In this document: one piece after another, positions 6,030 to 13,881 of the stretch
Layout: every line of letters begins with the position of its first letter
Position numbering within the stretch: the stretch's first letter is position 1
Virus record (IMG/VR): IMGVR_UViG_3300025030_000256
Coordinates: 1-38,762 of that record
Origin: a virus
Length of the DNA: 38,762 bases
Direction: 5' to 3' (one strand)
Program-made: the position numbers and the translations under genes
Notes under the pieces: generated by a model
The model's input: only the letters and a program-made list of their open reading frames with translations
Database searches by the model: none
Told to the model about the DNA's origin: nothing

Positions 6030-8462
6030 ATGCCCCAACGCGAACGAGTCCTTAGCGGACAAGGAAGATTTCTCTGCTTCGACTCAGAAGCCAAGGGGCT
6101 ATTGCCCGAATTAAGATCAGGTACTCTTGCCGACATGCACGTGCTTGTCGTAAAGGATATGCTGACGAAAGAGGTGTTCACGTTCTTTGATCGTTACGGG
6201 GACAGAGCTGAGCCGAAGGTGTGGCTCGACTGCGAAGACGAACAGGACGGAACGCTGTCCGAGGGACTGAGGTTCCTCAAAGAAGCTGAAGCGCTCGTGC
6301 AGCAGAACGGCACAGGCTATGACTTCCTAGCCTTTGAGCAGTGCGCTCCGAGCATTTGGCTTGGCTTCAACTACCTGCAAGCAAGAGGTAAGGACCGGGA
6401 GAGCATCGACAAGTTCCCGAACCGTGTCATGGACACCTACGTGATGTCCTGCACCTTGAACCCTGAGCGCAAGCCGCCACCGCAAGCCTATGCCATCGGC
6501 AGGGGGGATGTCGGACCTCATAGCATCGAGGCGCACGGTATCCGCATCGGGCGCTACAAGCCTGAGAACGAGGACTGGTCCCAGCTCACCGACCACATGA
6601 TACATCGCTGCAAGATGGACGTGGAGATAGGCGAGAACTTCTACTGGTTCTTGATGAAGGAGTGGAACGAGCAGGCCAGCAAGCCCAACGCTCGTACTGG
6701 TCTTGGCATCGGCACTGCGTACAGATGCGAGCTACAGATGGCTATGGCGATGGCTAGGCAGGCAAGGCGGGGCTTCCGCTTCGATACTGTCGCGGCGGTC
6801 AAGTTAACCGAGGAGCTGGACGAGAAGATCGGAGCGACTGAGGCAGCGTTCAGGCCGCACATGCCGCAACGTATCATCATGAAGAAGCTAAAGGAGCCGG
6901 TCAATGGATGCACGCACGGCAGCAAGTACACCGCAGTCACCGGCATTACTGTCAAGTCTGGCGCATACGCGGCAGCAGTTACGAAGCACTATCCAGAACT
7001 TAGAGGATACCCTTCTGATGCTGGATACAGCTACACGGAAAGCCCGGACTTCTCCCGCAGTGAAGAGTGGCCCATTGTACGAGGAGCTTTTACGCCGATT
7101 GAATGGGAGGATATTCCTCTAGGCAATCGAGAGACCGTGAAGGAAATACTCTTCAGCTACGGCTGGGAAGGTATCACGTACAACGAGAAAGAGCAGGCGC
7201 TCATAGATGATGGCAAGGAAGACGAGCTACCGCCGTGGGCGGGCAAAATAGACGAGAAGTCGATGGAGCTTTGGATGGAGCGAGACCCAAACGTGCCCGA
7301 GTGGTGCAAGAAGATCGCGGAGTGGTACATCTTGTGCTCCCGGCGCTCTCAGGTCTTGAACGCCAAAGACCCGGAATACTTCGCAGCTAACGGCTACTGG
7401 CCGAACCTAGCAGGCGGCAAGGGGCGAGGCTGTCGCGGCATCCTTGCTCAGTGCTTCAACAAAGAGACAGGAGAGCGAGCAGATGCGTACTATGCCAGAA
7501 CGGGCGAGTGGCCCGCCGAGGGTGACTGGAGAGCGCCAGCGGTTGCGTTCTTTGCTGCAACTAACACGTTTCGTATGCGGCACAAATGCGTTGTTAATAT
7601 TCCTAAGTCTGGCCTGTATCCTCTTCGCTACCTCTTTATCGCCAGCGAAGGTAAGCTGGTGCTTGGGTGTGACGGCGCTGGTCTTGAGCTGCGTATGCTT
7701 GCTCACTACATGGCCGATGCCATCTACCAAGAGGTCGTGCTCAGCGGCGACATCCACACGTATAATCAAGAGCTGGCAGGACTCCCTAAGCGGGACATGG
7801 CAAAGACATTCATCTATGCCTTCTTGTACGGATCAGGAGTAAGGAACCTCGCCAAAGTGTGCGGCCTGTCGATGAAGCAGATGCAAGCCATCATCGAGAA
7901 CTTCAAGGCTCGCTTGCCTGCACTCAGCGGCCTCATAGATCGCATACAAGCGCAAGGCGAAGCGTTCGGGCACCTCATGGCCCCGGACGGAAGGTGGGGC
8001 AGGATTCGCAGGAAGCACGGCAAGCTGCTGGTTCACACCATGCTGAACGTGCTGCTCCAGATGACTGGCTCTATCAGTATGAAGTACGGCTTCTGCTTCG
8101 CAGAGCGCAAGATGCTGACCGAGAAGGTAGCTCTGGACGAGACCGGCTGGCCCGCGTGGGTGGCAAACCAACACGACGAGTTCCAATGTGAGATACCAGC
8201 TCACGAGGTCGAGTACCACACTTACTCTGTGCCTAACTGGAAAGAGGAAGAGAAGCGAGAGCACCGGGACACCCAAGGACGTATGTGGAGCGCACCTGTG
8301 CTTGTCGAGAAACTGGAGGATAGCGTGACCTGCACCCGGAGCTATCATAGGGCTGGTGAGATTATGGCTGAAAGTATAACTAAAGCTGGTGAGTTCTTGA
8401 ACCTGCGCTGTCCCTTAGCAGGGGAGTACAAGGTGGGTTTAAACTGGCAAGAGACGCACTAG
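6030..8462 (+). CDS. Family A DNA polymerase with 3'-5' exonuclease (T7 gp5-like)
   Basis: Replicative DNA polymerase. The N-terminal exonuclease has CFDSEAKG (catalytic D18, E20) and later exonuclease motifs. Polymerase motif A is CDGAGLELRMLAH (near 7670-7706), motif B KTFIYAFLYGSG (near 7803-7838) and motif C ANQHDEFQ (near 8163-8186), all as in T7 gp5. At 810 residues it is about 100 longer than T7 gp5. Part of the extra length is an insertion of roughly 45 residues between motif C and the C-terminus (YHTYSVPNWKEEEKREHRD onward), rich in Glu/Arg/Trp. The ATG at 6030 has AAAGGA 7 nt upstream. Whether it recruits host thioredoxin as T7 does cannot be told from the sequence. Confidence 0.97.
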   Translation: MPQRERVLSGQGRFLCFDSEAKGLLPELRSGTLADMHVLVVKDMLTKEVFTFFDRYGDRAEPKVWLDCEDEQDGTLSEGLRFLKEAEALVQQNGTGYDFLAFEQCAPSIWLGFNYLQARGKDRESIDKFPNRVMDTYVMSCTLNPERKPPPQAYAIGRGDVGPHSIEAHGIRIGRYKPENEDWSQLTDHMIHRCKMDVEIGENFYWFLMKEWNEQASKPNARTGLGIGTAYRCELQMAMAMARQARRGFRFDTVAAVKLTEELDEKIGATEAAFRPHMPQRIIMKKLKEPVNGCTHGSKYTAVTGITVKSGAYAAAVTKHYPELRGYPSDAGYSYTESPDFSRSEEWPIVRGAFTPIEWEDIPLGNRETVKEILFSYGWEGITYNEKEQALIDDGKEDELPPWAGKIDEKSMELWMERDPNVPEWCKKIAEWYILCSRRSQVLNAKDPEYFAANGYWPNLAGGKGRGCRGILAQCFNKETGERADAYYARTGEWPAEGDWRAPAVAFFAATNTFRMRHKCVVNIPKSGLYPLRYLFIASEGKLVLGCDGAGLELRMLAHYMADAIYQEVVLSGDIHTYNQELAGLPKRDMAKTFIYAFLYGSGVRNLAKVCGLSMKQMQAIIENFKARLPALSGLIDRIQAQGEAFGHLMAPDGRWGRIRRKHGKLLVHTMLNVLLQMTGSISMKYGFCFAERKMLTEKVALDETGWPAWVANQHDEFQCEIPAHEVEYHTYSVPNWKEEEKREHRDTQGRMWSAPVLVEKLEDSVTCTRSYHRAGEIMAESITKAGEFLNLRCPLAGEYKVGLNWQETH

Positions 8463-8471
8463 CGGGTCGCT

Positions 8472-8669
8472 ATGCAGGCGGCACTAGGCAGCGACCCGAA
8501 GCGGGAACTGCTGTCCTGTGTACGTATCTTCAACGAAGACCCGCACCCTACCGGCTTCTTTGAGGCCAGCCACGACTGCACAGCCACCTGCTATAAGGCG
8601 GCTCCGTGCATCATGCCGTGTGCCAGCTACCAGAGCGACCCGCTCCCGGCGCACATCGAGAACTTTTAA
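8472..8669 (+). CDS. Small Cys-rich unknown protein (65 aa)
   Basis: Not recognised. It has five cysteines (SCVRIF, DCTATCYKAAPCIMPC), so metal binding is possible, and ends HIENF, resembling the acidic-aromatic ends of other replication proteins in this window although shorter. It starts 9 bp after the polymerase gene with a weak ribosome site (GCGGG), so it may depend on coupling. The stop codon TAA lies inside promoter 3. Confidence 0.5.
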   Translation: MQAALGSDPKRELLSCVRIFNEDPHPTGFFEASHDCTATCYKAAPCIMPCASYQSDPLPAHIENF

Positions 8670-8684
8670 CCCGGACTATAGATA
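8666..8684 (+). promoter_or_regulatory. Phage RNA polymerase promoter 3
   Basis: TTAACCCGGACTATAGATA, exact consensus, predicted start G8681. It overlaps the stop codon of the preceding gene and drives the genes from 8710. Confidence 0.92.
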
Positions 8685-8709
8685 AGATCAACTTCAAGCG
8701 AGGTAACAC

Positions 8710-8973
8710 ATGCCGTTCCACGTAAGGCTCATCCTGCTTCTGGCAGCTCTGGGCACCAAGATCATCGAGCTGTCCGACAAACTCAAGCAGTACAAGTGCA
8801 AGTGCATCACCAAGGCGCACTTCAAGCGCAACGCAGAGCGCACCAAGATCGACCGCGATGCTCATGCAACGCAGATCAAAGCCTACAACCGTGCTAGGAC
8901 TTTGCACGCTCGGCTGGACGGCGCGGACGAAGATGACGACGAGCTGTACATCATCTTGAAAGGGGAGGCATAG
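8710..8973 (+). CDS. Small unknown protein with hydrophobic start (87 aa)
   Basis: Not recognised. ATG 8710 has GAGG about 7 nt upstream and is the first gene after promoter 3. The first 15 residues are hydrophobic (HVRLILLLAALG), followed by a long basic, probably helical middle (KCKCITKAHFKRNAERTKI) and an acidic patch GADEDDDEL. It could be a small membrane-anchored protein or an amphipathic helix bundle. It is followed after 2 bp by the single-stranded DNA-binding candidate, so both are co-transcribed. Confidence 0.65.
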   Translation: MPFHVRLILLLAALGTKIIELSDKLKQYKCKCITKAHFKRNAERTKIDRDAHATQIKAYNRARTLHARLDGADEDDDELYIILKGEA

Positions 8974-8975
8974 CC

Positions 8976-9743
8976 ATGACCACAGAAGCAGAGAACACAG
9001 GCTTCGATTACGGCACCGAACCCGTTGAGGCGGGCGGTGCGAACTTCAAGAACCCGGAGGTAGGCCCGCACACCGGCAGGCTTCGCTCCCTCATCCATGT
9101 CGGCATGTTCGCTGGCTCGTATCAGGGCAAGCCCAAGCCACCCGCTCCCACCGCCATCGCCATCTTTGAGCTGAAGGGAGAGGATGATATGGAGGAGGAT
9201 GGCGTTACCCCACTCACCATCTCCAAGGACTTCGCCATCAAGAAGGGCGACAAGTCGTTCATGACCAAGCTCATCTCCGTGCTGGACCCGAAGGGTAAGT
9301 GCAAGGGCTTCGATGACATGATCGGAGCGCCGGGAACGCTGACCATCACCGGCAGTACCGAGCTGAACGATGACAAGACGCCCAAGTACGCTAACTTCGG
9401 CGGAGTGGCGAGCATCCCGCCCGAGTTCCACAAGATGATTCAGCCGCTGGTGGAAGGTCTCGGGGTCGGACACGTTCGCTTCAAGGACATCACCAAGGAA
9501 GCGCTGCTGGAGCTGCACCCCATCCGGCACGTTGCGCTCATCCTGATGAAGTCGCAGGACTACCCCGGCTCGCACGTGGAGAAGCTGGTAGCTGAAATCC
9601 GCAAGGACAACCCGGACTTCGCCAAGCAGAAGGCCAAGGACGGCACGACCCAGAAGGACGGCGAAGCCAAGCACGAGGGCGAAGATATGCCCCCGGAGCA
9701 GCAGGCACCGAACCCAGCGCTGGACAGCAACGAAGAGTTCTAA
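8976..9743 (+). CDS. Probable single-stranded DNA-binding protein (255 aa)
   Basis: Likely coats single-stranded DNA at the phage fork. The central part (TGRLRSLIHVGMFAGSYQGK, PTAIAIFEL, then KLISVLDPKGKCKGFDDMIG and GTLTITGSTE) matches the beta-rich pattern I associate with podophage proteins often annotated as ssDNA-binding, which have an OB-fold-like core. The C-terminal 45 residues are low-complexity and end LDSNEEF. An acidic tail ending in Phe is the hallmark of SSB and T7 gp2.5, where it docks polymerase and helicase. GGGGAGG precedes the ATG. Position after the polymerase and before the exonuclease fits. Direct homology to gp2.5 is not obvious, so the call rests on pattern, tail and context. 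Confidence 0.7.
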   Translation: MTTEAENTGFDYGTEPVEAGGANFKNPEVGPHTGRLRSLIHVGMFAGSYQGKPKPPAPTAIAIFELKGEDDMEEDGVTPLTISKDFAIKKGDKSFMTKLISVLDPKGKCKGFDDMIGAPGTLTITGSTELNDDKTPKYANFGGVASIPPEFHKMIQPLVEGLGVGHVRFKDITKEALLELHPIRHVALILMKSQDYPGSHVEKLVAEIRKDNPDFAKQKAKDGTTQKDGEAKHEGEDMPPEQQAPNPALDSNEEF

Positions 9744-9825
9744 AGCATCCGGCAGGGTGTCCCGCAAAACCATCGGTGCTCCTAACGGCGCAGACCACCG
9801 AGCCATGCCGCCTTTCATTAACCAA

Positions 9826-9844
9826 TTAACCCGGACTATAGATA
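9826..9844 (+). promoter_or_regulatory. Phage RNA polymerase promoter 4
   Basis: TTAACCCGGACTATAGATA, exact consensus, predicted start G9841. The transcript begins with a small hairpin (AGAGA/TCTCT, about 9845-9859) before the GGAGG of the next gene. Confidence 0.92.
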
Positions 9845-9884
9845 GAGATACGCTCTCTAATTCTAGCAACACAGGAGGCCCATC

Positions 9885-10166
9885 ATGGGTATCAAAGCAA
9901 TCCAGAAGTTCATCGTGACCATCGACGGCAAAGAGAAAGAGTTCAACACCGAGGCGGAAGCTGTTCAGGCGCTCGCCAAGGTCGAGCTGGCTTCCAAGGC
10001 GAAAGCTTACGTGGATCAGCTCACCGACAAGGAAGGCAAGCCGCTGGGCGACAAGGACAAGAAGGGCAAGTACAACGTGGTCCTCGACTACATCGCCTAC
10101 GAAGCCAGCCTGTCCGCCGCCCCGGTCTCCGAGACCGCCAAGGAAGACGAGTCCGAGAACTTCTAG
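9885..10166 (+). CDS. Small protein with acidic-aromatic tail (93 aa)
   Basis: Not assigned to a family. It begins MGIKAIQKFIVTIDGKEKEF, has a helix EAEAVQALAKVELASKAKAY, and ends KEDESENF. The acidic Phe-terminated tail resembles those of the primase-helicase and the SSB candidate, suggesting contact with the same partner, for example the DNA polymerase. It has its own exact promoter, a perfect AGGAGG site and its own strong terminator, and the codons are strongly C/G-ended, so it is probably made in large amounts. High expression and replication role are inferences. Confidence 0.75.
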   Translation: MGIKAIQKFIVTIDGKEKEFNTEAEAVQALAKVELASKAKAYVDQLTDKEGKPLGDKDKKGKYNVVLDYIAYEASLSAAPVSETAKEDESENF

Positions 10167-10193
10167 CACACCGGCTCCGGCCAGCAGGAACAT

Positions 10194-10221
10194 GCCCTGA
10201 CCCTTCGGGGTCGGGGCTTTT
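10194..10221 (+). terminator. Intrinsic terminator with UUCG loop
   Basis: GCCCTGACCC (10194-10203), loop TTCG, GGGTCGGGGC (10208-10217), then TTTT. A 10-bp stem with one wobble closed by a UUCG tetraloop. A near-copy lies after the capsid gene, and both are followed within about 4-8 bp by the 16-bp palindrome. Confidence 0.92.
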
Positions 10222-10224
10222 CAT

Positions 10225-10240
10225 GTCTCACGTGTGAGAC
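10225..10240. repeat. Dispersed 16-bp palindrome, copy 3
   Basis: GTCTCACGTGTGAGAC, the reverse complement of copies 1 and 2. It follows the UUCG terminator by three bases. Confidence 0.85.
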
Positions 10241-10277
10241 AAACAGGAGCGACCTGACAACGCACAAGGGGGCCATC

Positions 10278-10460
10278 ATGGGTAGGTTCAAAGAGCTTCA
10301 GATAAGCGCAATGGAGTTGGAGAGGGTAGGCATGAATGACGAGCGGGCAGTGTCCTGCGGTAATTGCCCACTGAACCACGAGGGTTGTGGTGCAGCGAGA
10401 GGTTGCCCCACTGCGGAAGACGTGGCTAGGCTTCTTGAAGCGCAGGAGGTGGCGGCATGA
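10278..10460 (+). CDS. Small Cys-containing unknown protein (60 aa)
   Basis: Not recognised. ATG 10278 follows AAGGGGG. The product contains SCGNCPLNHEGCGAARGCP, four to five closely spaced cysteines that could hold a metal ion, followed by an amphipathic helix AEDVARLLEAQEV. It overlaps the exonuclease start by ATGA, so the two are likely translated together; a helper role for the exonuclease is conceivable but unproven. Confidence 0.65.
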   Translation: MGRFKELQISAMELERVGMNDERAVSCGNCPLNHEGCGAARGCPTAEDVARLLEAQEVAA

Positions 10461-11734
10461 GTTTCGATTATGGAGCAGACGTGCAGCAAGCCGCCGATGT
10501 CTTCAAGCTCTGGCCCCGCGAGGGTAAGTTCACAGCGCTCATCGACGGCGACATGATCCCGTACATCGTCGGGTACACCACCGACCTTGAGGATGCAAAC
10601 AGAGCGTACCGTGCAGTCTCTAAGCTCTTGCCGCAACTGGCGAGCGAGGACTTCTGCCACCCGCTCAAGTTCGCTGCTCTCATGCAGACACCTGAGTTCA
10701 ACAACAAGATGCAGCACGCGAACTTCATCGTGAACGATTGGGTCAGCAAAGCCGAAGCGGACTCGGCGCTCATCTACCTCACAACCAGCACCAACAACTA
10801 CAGGAACGCCATCGCGTTCAGCAAGCCGTACAAGGGGCAACGTAACAGCGAGAAGCCGCCCCTCTTCTACGAGATTAAGCACTACATAGCTACCCATCAC
10901 GAGGCCATAATAGCCGATGGTATGGAGGCTGACGATCTCATGAGCATCGAGATGTGGCGTAGGCACCGCCTGTGCTGCGGCAAGGAGATGCAGATCGGCT
11001 CCGAGCAGCACAAGGTCTTCTCCGACTGCGCCATCGTGTCCAAGGACAAGGACTTGCGTATCGTGCCGGGGTGGAACGTAGGCCCGGACAAGGGTACGAA
11101 GCTCTGGTCCGACATCATGGGGGAAATCATCCCTGTCTGGAAGACCAAAGGGGTCAAGCTCTACGAGCAGTGGCCTACCATCAAGGGCGAGCCGGTCAAC
11201 CCGCAGCTCCAGCACAATGCACCTTACGACACCTTCGCGTCTGGCAAGAGCAAGGGTGAGGTCAAGTTCAAGAGGGTATGCATAGGGGTCGGAGAGGACC
11301 AGTACGTAGATAAACTCAAGGGTTCCGGGTTGCGCTTTTTCTACTCACAGTTAGTGACAGGCGATCAGGTCGATAACTATCCGGGAATACCGGGTATGGG
11401 TGCCAAGGCCGCTTACGAGGTGCTAGCTGCCTGTGAGACGGAAGAGGAGTTGTATTACAAAGTCCTCGGGATGTACAAAGAGAAGTACGGAACAGCAGCA
11501 GAAGTTGAGAATTACAGAGGAGGGACAGCAACGCTCACGCCCTTCCAGCTCATGATAGAACAAGGGCGTCTCGCCCACATGCAGACCGTTCCGGGAGAGT
11601 TGTGGAGAGCGAAGAATTACTGTCCGTCCGGGGAGAGTGACATCTGGACGAACAAGAAAGACGCCCCGTTGCAGGCTACGAGGGTGCATACGAAGTTGCC
11701 AGAGATGGCGCAGTCTTCAGCATCACCCGCATGA
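10457..11734 (+). CDS. 5'-3' exonuclease, FEN/PIN type (T7 gp6-like)
   Basis: Removes RNA primers, degrades host DNA and supports recombination in T7-type phages. Visible metal-binding motifs: TALIDGDMIPYIVG (N-terminal Asp), GMEADDLMS, IVSKDKDLRIV, and VTGDQVDNYPGIPGMGAKAA, the last being the conserved H3TH/Asp block. 425 residues, longer than T7 gp6 (about 300), with an insertion after the KDKD motif. The ATG overlaps the preceding stop (ATGA). The last 30 or so residues are encoded by DNA that in another frame encodes the N-terminal NUMOD4 part of a homing endonuclease, so the native C-terminus may have been replaced there. Confidence 0.93.
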   Translation: MSFDYGADVQQAADVFKLWPREGKFTALIDGDMIPYIVGYTTDLEDANRAYRAVSKLLPQLASEDFCHPLKFAALMQTPEFNNKMQHANFIVNDWVSKAEADSALIYLTTSTNNYRNAIAFSKPYKGQRNSEKPPLFYEIKHYIATHHEAIIADGMEADDLMSIEMWRRHRLCCGKEMQIGSEQHKVFSDCAIVSKDKDLRIVPGWNVGPDKGTKLWSDIMGEIIPVWKTKGVKLYEQWPTIKGEPVNPQLQHNAPYDTFASGKSKGEVKFKRVCIGVGEDQYVDKLKGSGLRFFYSQLVTGDQVDNYPGIPGMGAKAAYEVLAACETEEELYYKVLGMYKEKYGTAAEVENYRGGTATLTPFQLMIEQGRLAHMQTVPGELWRAKNYCPSGESDIWTNKKDAPLQATRVHTKLPEMAQSSASPA

Positions 11735-12138
11735 ACTTTGCGGGCAAGTCGTTGCAAGGGCGTAGGCTCAAACCTGCGCCCACAAGTGACGGATACCCAG
11801 CAGTGAACCTGTGCAAAGCAGGTAAGTCCAGCACCCACAAGCTACACATACTTGTGGCAGATGCCTTCCTACCCAACCCGCAAGGACTCGCCCACGTGAA
11901 CCACAAGGATGAGGACAAGTTCAACCCAGATGTATCTAACTTGGAAAGGTGTACACACCAGTACAACCTAGAGTACAGCCTTGCCAAGAGGTACGAGCTG
12001 ATTAGCCCTAGCGGGGAACTTACTTCTGTGTTCAACTTGAGTAAGTTTTGCAGGGAGAATGGTTTGTCCAAGGGCCGACTGAACATGGTGGCTCACGGGA
12101 AGACTCCTCACCACAAAGGTTGGAGGAAGGCAGCGTGA
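11731..12138 (+). CDS. HNH homing endonuclease (NUMOD4-HNH_3), free-standing; frame opens upstream
   Basis: Probable intronless homing endonuclease. The HNH core is HKLHILVADAFLPN...HVNHKDEDK...NLERCTHQYNLEYS; the C-terminal part (ISPSGELTSVFNLSKFC, then HHKGW) is a DNA-recognition module also seen in the second HNH gene here. The ATG at 11731 overlaps the exonuclease stop but has no ribosome site and would cut the NUMOD4 domain. The same frame is open back to 11641 and there encodes a good NUMOD4 start (VAGYEGAYEVARDGAVFSI). A CTG at 11644 with GGGAGAG 6 nt upstream is a possible true start, giving about 164 residues. Base composition is slightly less GC-rich than its neighbours. Confidence 0.85.
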   Translation: MNFAGKSLQGRRLKPAPTSDGYPAVNLCKAGKSSTHKLHILVADAFLPNPQGLAHVNHKDEDKFNPDVSNLERCTHQYNLEYSLAKRYELISPSGELTSVFNLSKFCRENGLSKGRLNMVAHGKTPHHKGWRKAA

Positions 12139-12539
12139 GCGCAGTAAGGATAGAAAATAAGCATCTTCCAGCCGTTAAAGCTAAGCTCATGGCAGCACAG
12201 AGCGGAGCTTGCCCGTTGTGCCGCCGCAACCTGTCTAGTCTGGGTAGCCCGAACCAATGCGTAGACCACGACCACGACTCTGGCATCATACGAGGGGTGC
12301 TATGTAGGACGTGCAATGGCATCGAGGGAAAGGTTCGTCTCATGGCGATCAGGGCCGCTTGTAAAGAGGGATACATCGACTGGCTCATCGAGTTGGGCAA
12401 GTACCTTGCGCTGCACAAGGAACCGCAGACGAACTACATTCACCCCACGCACCTGACGGCTTCTGAGAAGAAGGTTAAGCAGCTAGCCAAGGCTCGTAAG
12501 AACTACGCAAAGAAGGCGCAAGCCAAGAAGGTGACGTAG
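12135..12539 (+). CDS. Endonuclease VII-like recombination nuclease (134 aa)
   Basis: Holliday-junction-type resolvase of the T4 endonuclease VII family, which clears branched DNA before packaging. Motifs: CPLCRRNL and CRTCNGIEGKV (zinc-binding cysteine pairs) around CVDHDHDSGIIRGVL (the HNH-like catalytic core). The C-terminal 40 residues are very basic. GTG 12135 is chosen: it overlaps the HNH stop (GTGA), has GGAGGAAGG upstream, and gives the usual start of the domain; a longer frame from 12048 lies inside the HNH gene. The pairing of exonuclease with endonuclease VII is usual for phiKMV/SP6-type phages. Confidence 0.92.
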   Translation: MSAVRIENKHLPAVKAKLMAAQSGACPLCRRNLSSLGSPNQCVDHDHDSGIIRGVLCRTCNGIEGKVRLMAIRAACKEGYIDWLIELGKYLALHKEPQTNYIHPTHLTASEKKVKQLAKARKNYAKKAQAKKVT

Positions 12540-13540
12540 TGGCAGGTCAGCTTAGGAAGATGTTCACCAATGACGAGATTGCCTCGGCCACCTCTGGCAG
12601 AAGTTTGTCAGAAGCGGCTGAGGTGCTCTCTCGCCTTGGTAGAGGAACTGTTAGCAAGAAGCTGGTCACGTACTGGCACAGGAACCTCACAGAAGTAACT
12701 AAGAAGAACGGAGAGCCGTACATCGGCACTACCGTGCTGGACCGCAAGATACGCAACAAAGAGGTCAAGCTCAGGGACAGGAGCGCAGTAGATGACAGCG
12801 CCACCCAGCCTGCCGCAGAAGACAACTCGTGCATCTTGCACCTGTGCGACACGCACGCCCCGTACTCTCACCCCGATCTGATTCCGTTCCTCACTGCGGT
12901 GAAGGAGCACTACCAGCCTTCACGAGTCATTCATGGGGGCGACGAGGTTGACTGTCATGCCCTTAGCTTCCACGACTCGGACCCCGCTCTTGATGCCGCA
13001 GGACCGGAGCTGCACAAAGCCCGGAAGAGCATCGCTGAACTGCACGCTCTGTTCCCCGAGATGCAGATTCTCCATAGTAACCACGGCTCCCTCGTTTACC
13101 GAAGAGCGCTCAAGGCAGGAATCCCTGCCGAGTGTCTCAAAAGCTACCGAGAGATACTGTTCCCCGATGGGGGCGGGCAGGGCTGGAGTTGGCATGACAA
13201 GGTTCGGGTCACGCTCCCCAATGGGGAACAGGTCCAGTTCCAGCACCAGTGCAGCGGCGATGTAATCGCGGCGGCGGCTCACGAGCGCGCCAGCCTTGTA
13301 CTAGCCCACGAGCATAGCAAGTACCAGATAGTTTACAGTGCCAGCAGAGCAGCGTTGTACTTCGGAATGTACGGAGGGTGCCTGCTCGATGCTGACTCCC
13401 TCGCCTTCGCCTATGGCAAGGTCTATCCGAAGAAGCCCATTATAGGCTGTTCGGTCATCATCGACTCCCAGCCGGTGCTAGTCCCGATGCTTTTGAGCAA
13501 GGGTGGCAGGTGGACCGGGAGGCTCGGAGGTATACGTTGA
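12539..13540 (+). CDS. Calcineurin-like metallophosphoesterase with N-terminal helix-turn-helix (333 aa)
   Basis: Probable DNA- or nucleotide-directed phosphoesterase. Residues about 15-50 (ASATSGRSLSEAAEVLSRLG to KLVTYWH) look like a helix-turn-helix. The catalytic domain has the metallophosphoesterase series HLCDTHAPYSHPD, VIHGGDEVD, ILHSNHGS and LAHEHSKY, with Asp, His, Asn and His metal ligands in the expected order. Such proteins are common in phiKMV/SP6-type replication clusters; the substrate is not certain. The GTG start shares its first base with the preceding stop. The gene ends with TGA overlapping the next TTG. Confidence 0.85.
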   Translation: MAGQLRKMFTNDEIASATSGRSLSEAAEVLSRLGRGTVSKKLVTYWHRNLTEVTKKNGEPYIGTTVLDRKIRNKEVKLRDRSAVDDSATQPAAEDNSCILHLCDTHAPYSHPDLIPFLTAVKEHYQPSRVIHGGDEVDCHALSFHDSDPALDAAGPELHKARKSIAELHALFPEMQILHSNHGSLVYRRALKAGIPAECLKSYREILFPDGGGQGWSWHDKVRVTLPNGEQVQFQHQCSGDVIAAAAHERASLVLAHEHSKYQIVYSASRAALYFGMYGGCLLDADSLAFAYGKVYPKKPIIGCSVIIDSQPVLVPMLLSKGGRWTGRLGGIR

Positions 13541-13881
13541 ATCAGCAAGACCCCACGGGTAAGAGCGCCCATGAGAAAGGCTCTAAGTTAGATGCAGGAA
13601 AGCCCCGCATAGGTCTGGTGCTCGGAGGGTTCGCCCTAGCACTCACTGAGGTGAGCAAGGTTGGAACCTTCGGGGCCAACAAGTACACAGACAACGGGTG
13701 GATGAGCGTACCCAAGGGCATCGAGCGCTACACTGACGCGCTGCACAGACACATCCTAGCTGAAGCAACAGGGGAGGCCAACGACCCGGAGAGCGAGCTG
13801 CTACACGCTGCTCACACGGCTTGGAACGCTCTGTCCCGGCTGGAGCTTATCCTACGCAAGCGTAACAAGAAGAGGAAGTAA
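13537..13881 (+). CDS. dATP/dGTP diphosphohydrolase-like protein (114 aa)
   Basis: Resembles the phage family with the pattern KLDAGKPRIGLVLGGFALAL, KVGTFGANKYTDNGW, RYTDALHRHI and DPESELLHAAHTAWNALSRL, named dATP/dGTP diphosphohydrolase N-terminal domain (DUF5664-type, MazG-like all-alpha). It would hydrolyse purine deoxynucleotides and so shape the nucleotide pool. TTG 13537 is preferred: GGAGG lies 6 nt upstream and TTGA overlaps the preceding stop; a GTG at 13510 in frame has no such site. The basic tail KRNKKRK is unusual. Family call is fairly firm; the reaction in this phage is inferred. Confidence 0.8.
   Translation: MNQQDPTGKSAHEKGSKLDAGKPRIGLVLGGFALALTEVSKVGTFGANKYTDNGWMSVPKGIERYTDALHRHILAEATGEANDPESELLHAAHTAWNALSRLELILRKRNKKRK

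Noticed and set aside
8883-10193. Long minus-strand frame (436 codons) opposite the SSB candidate and neighbours
   Set aside because: It runs antisense through three well-supported genes, spans their intergenic region and terminator, and has no ribosome site; it is a shadow of GC-rich codons.
10225-10240. 16-bp palindromes as additional intrinsic terminator hairpins
   Set aside because: A 2-nt loop is too tight, no U-run follows, and several copies lie inside or at the start of genes.
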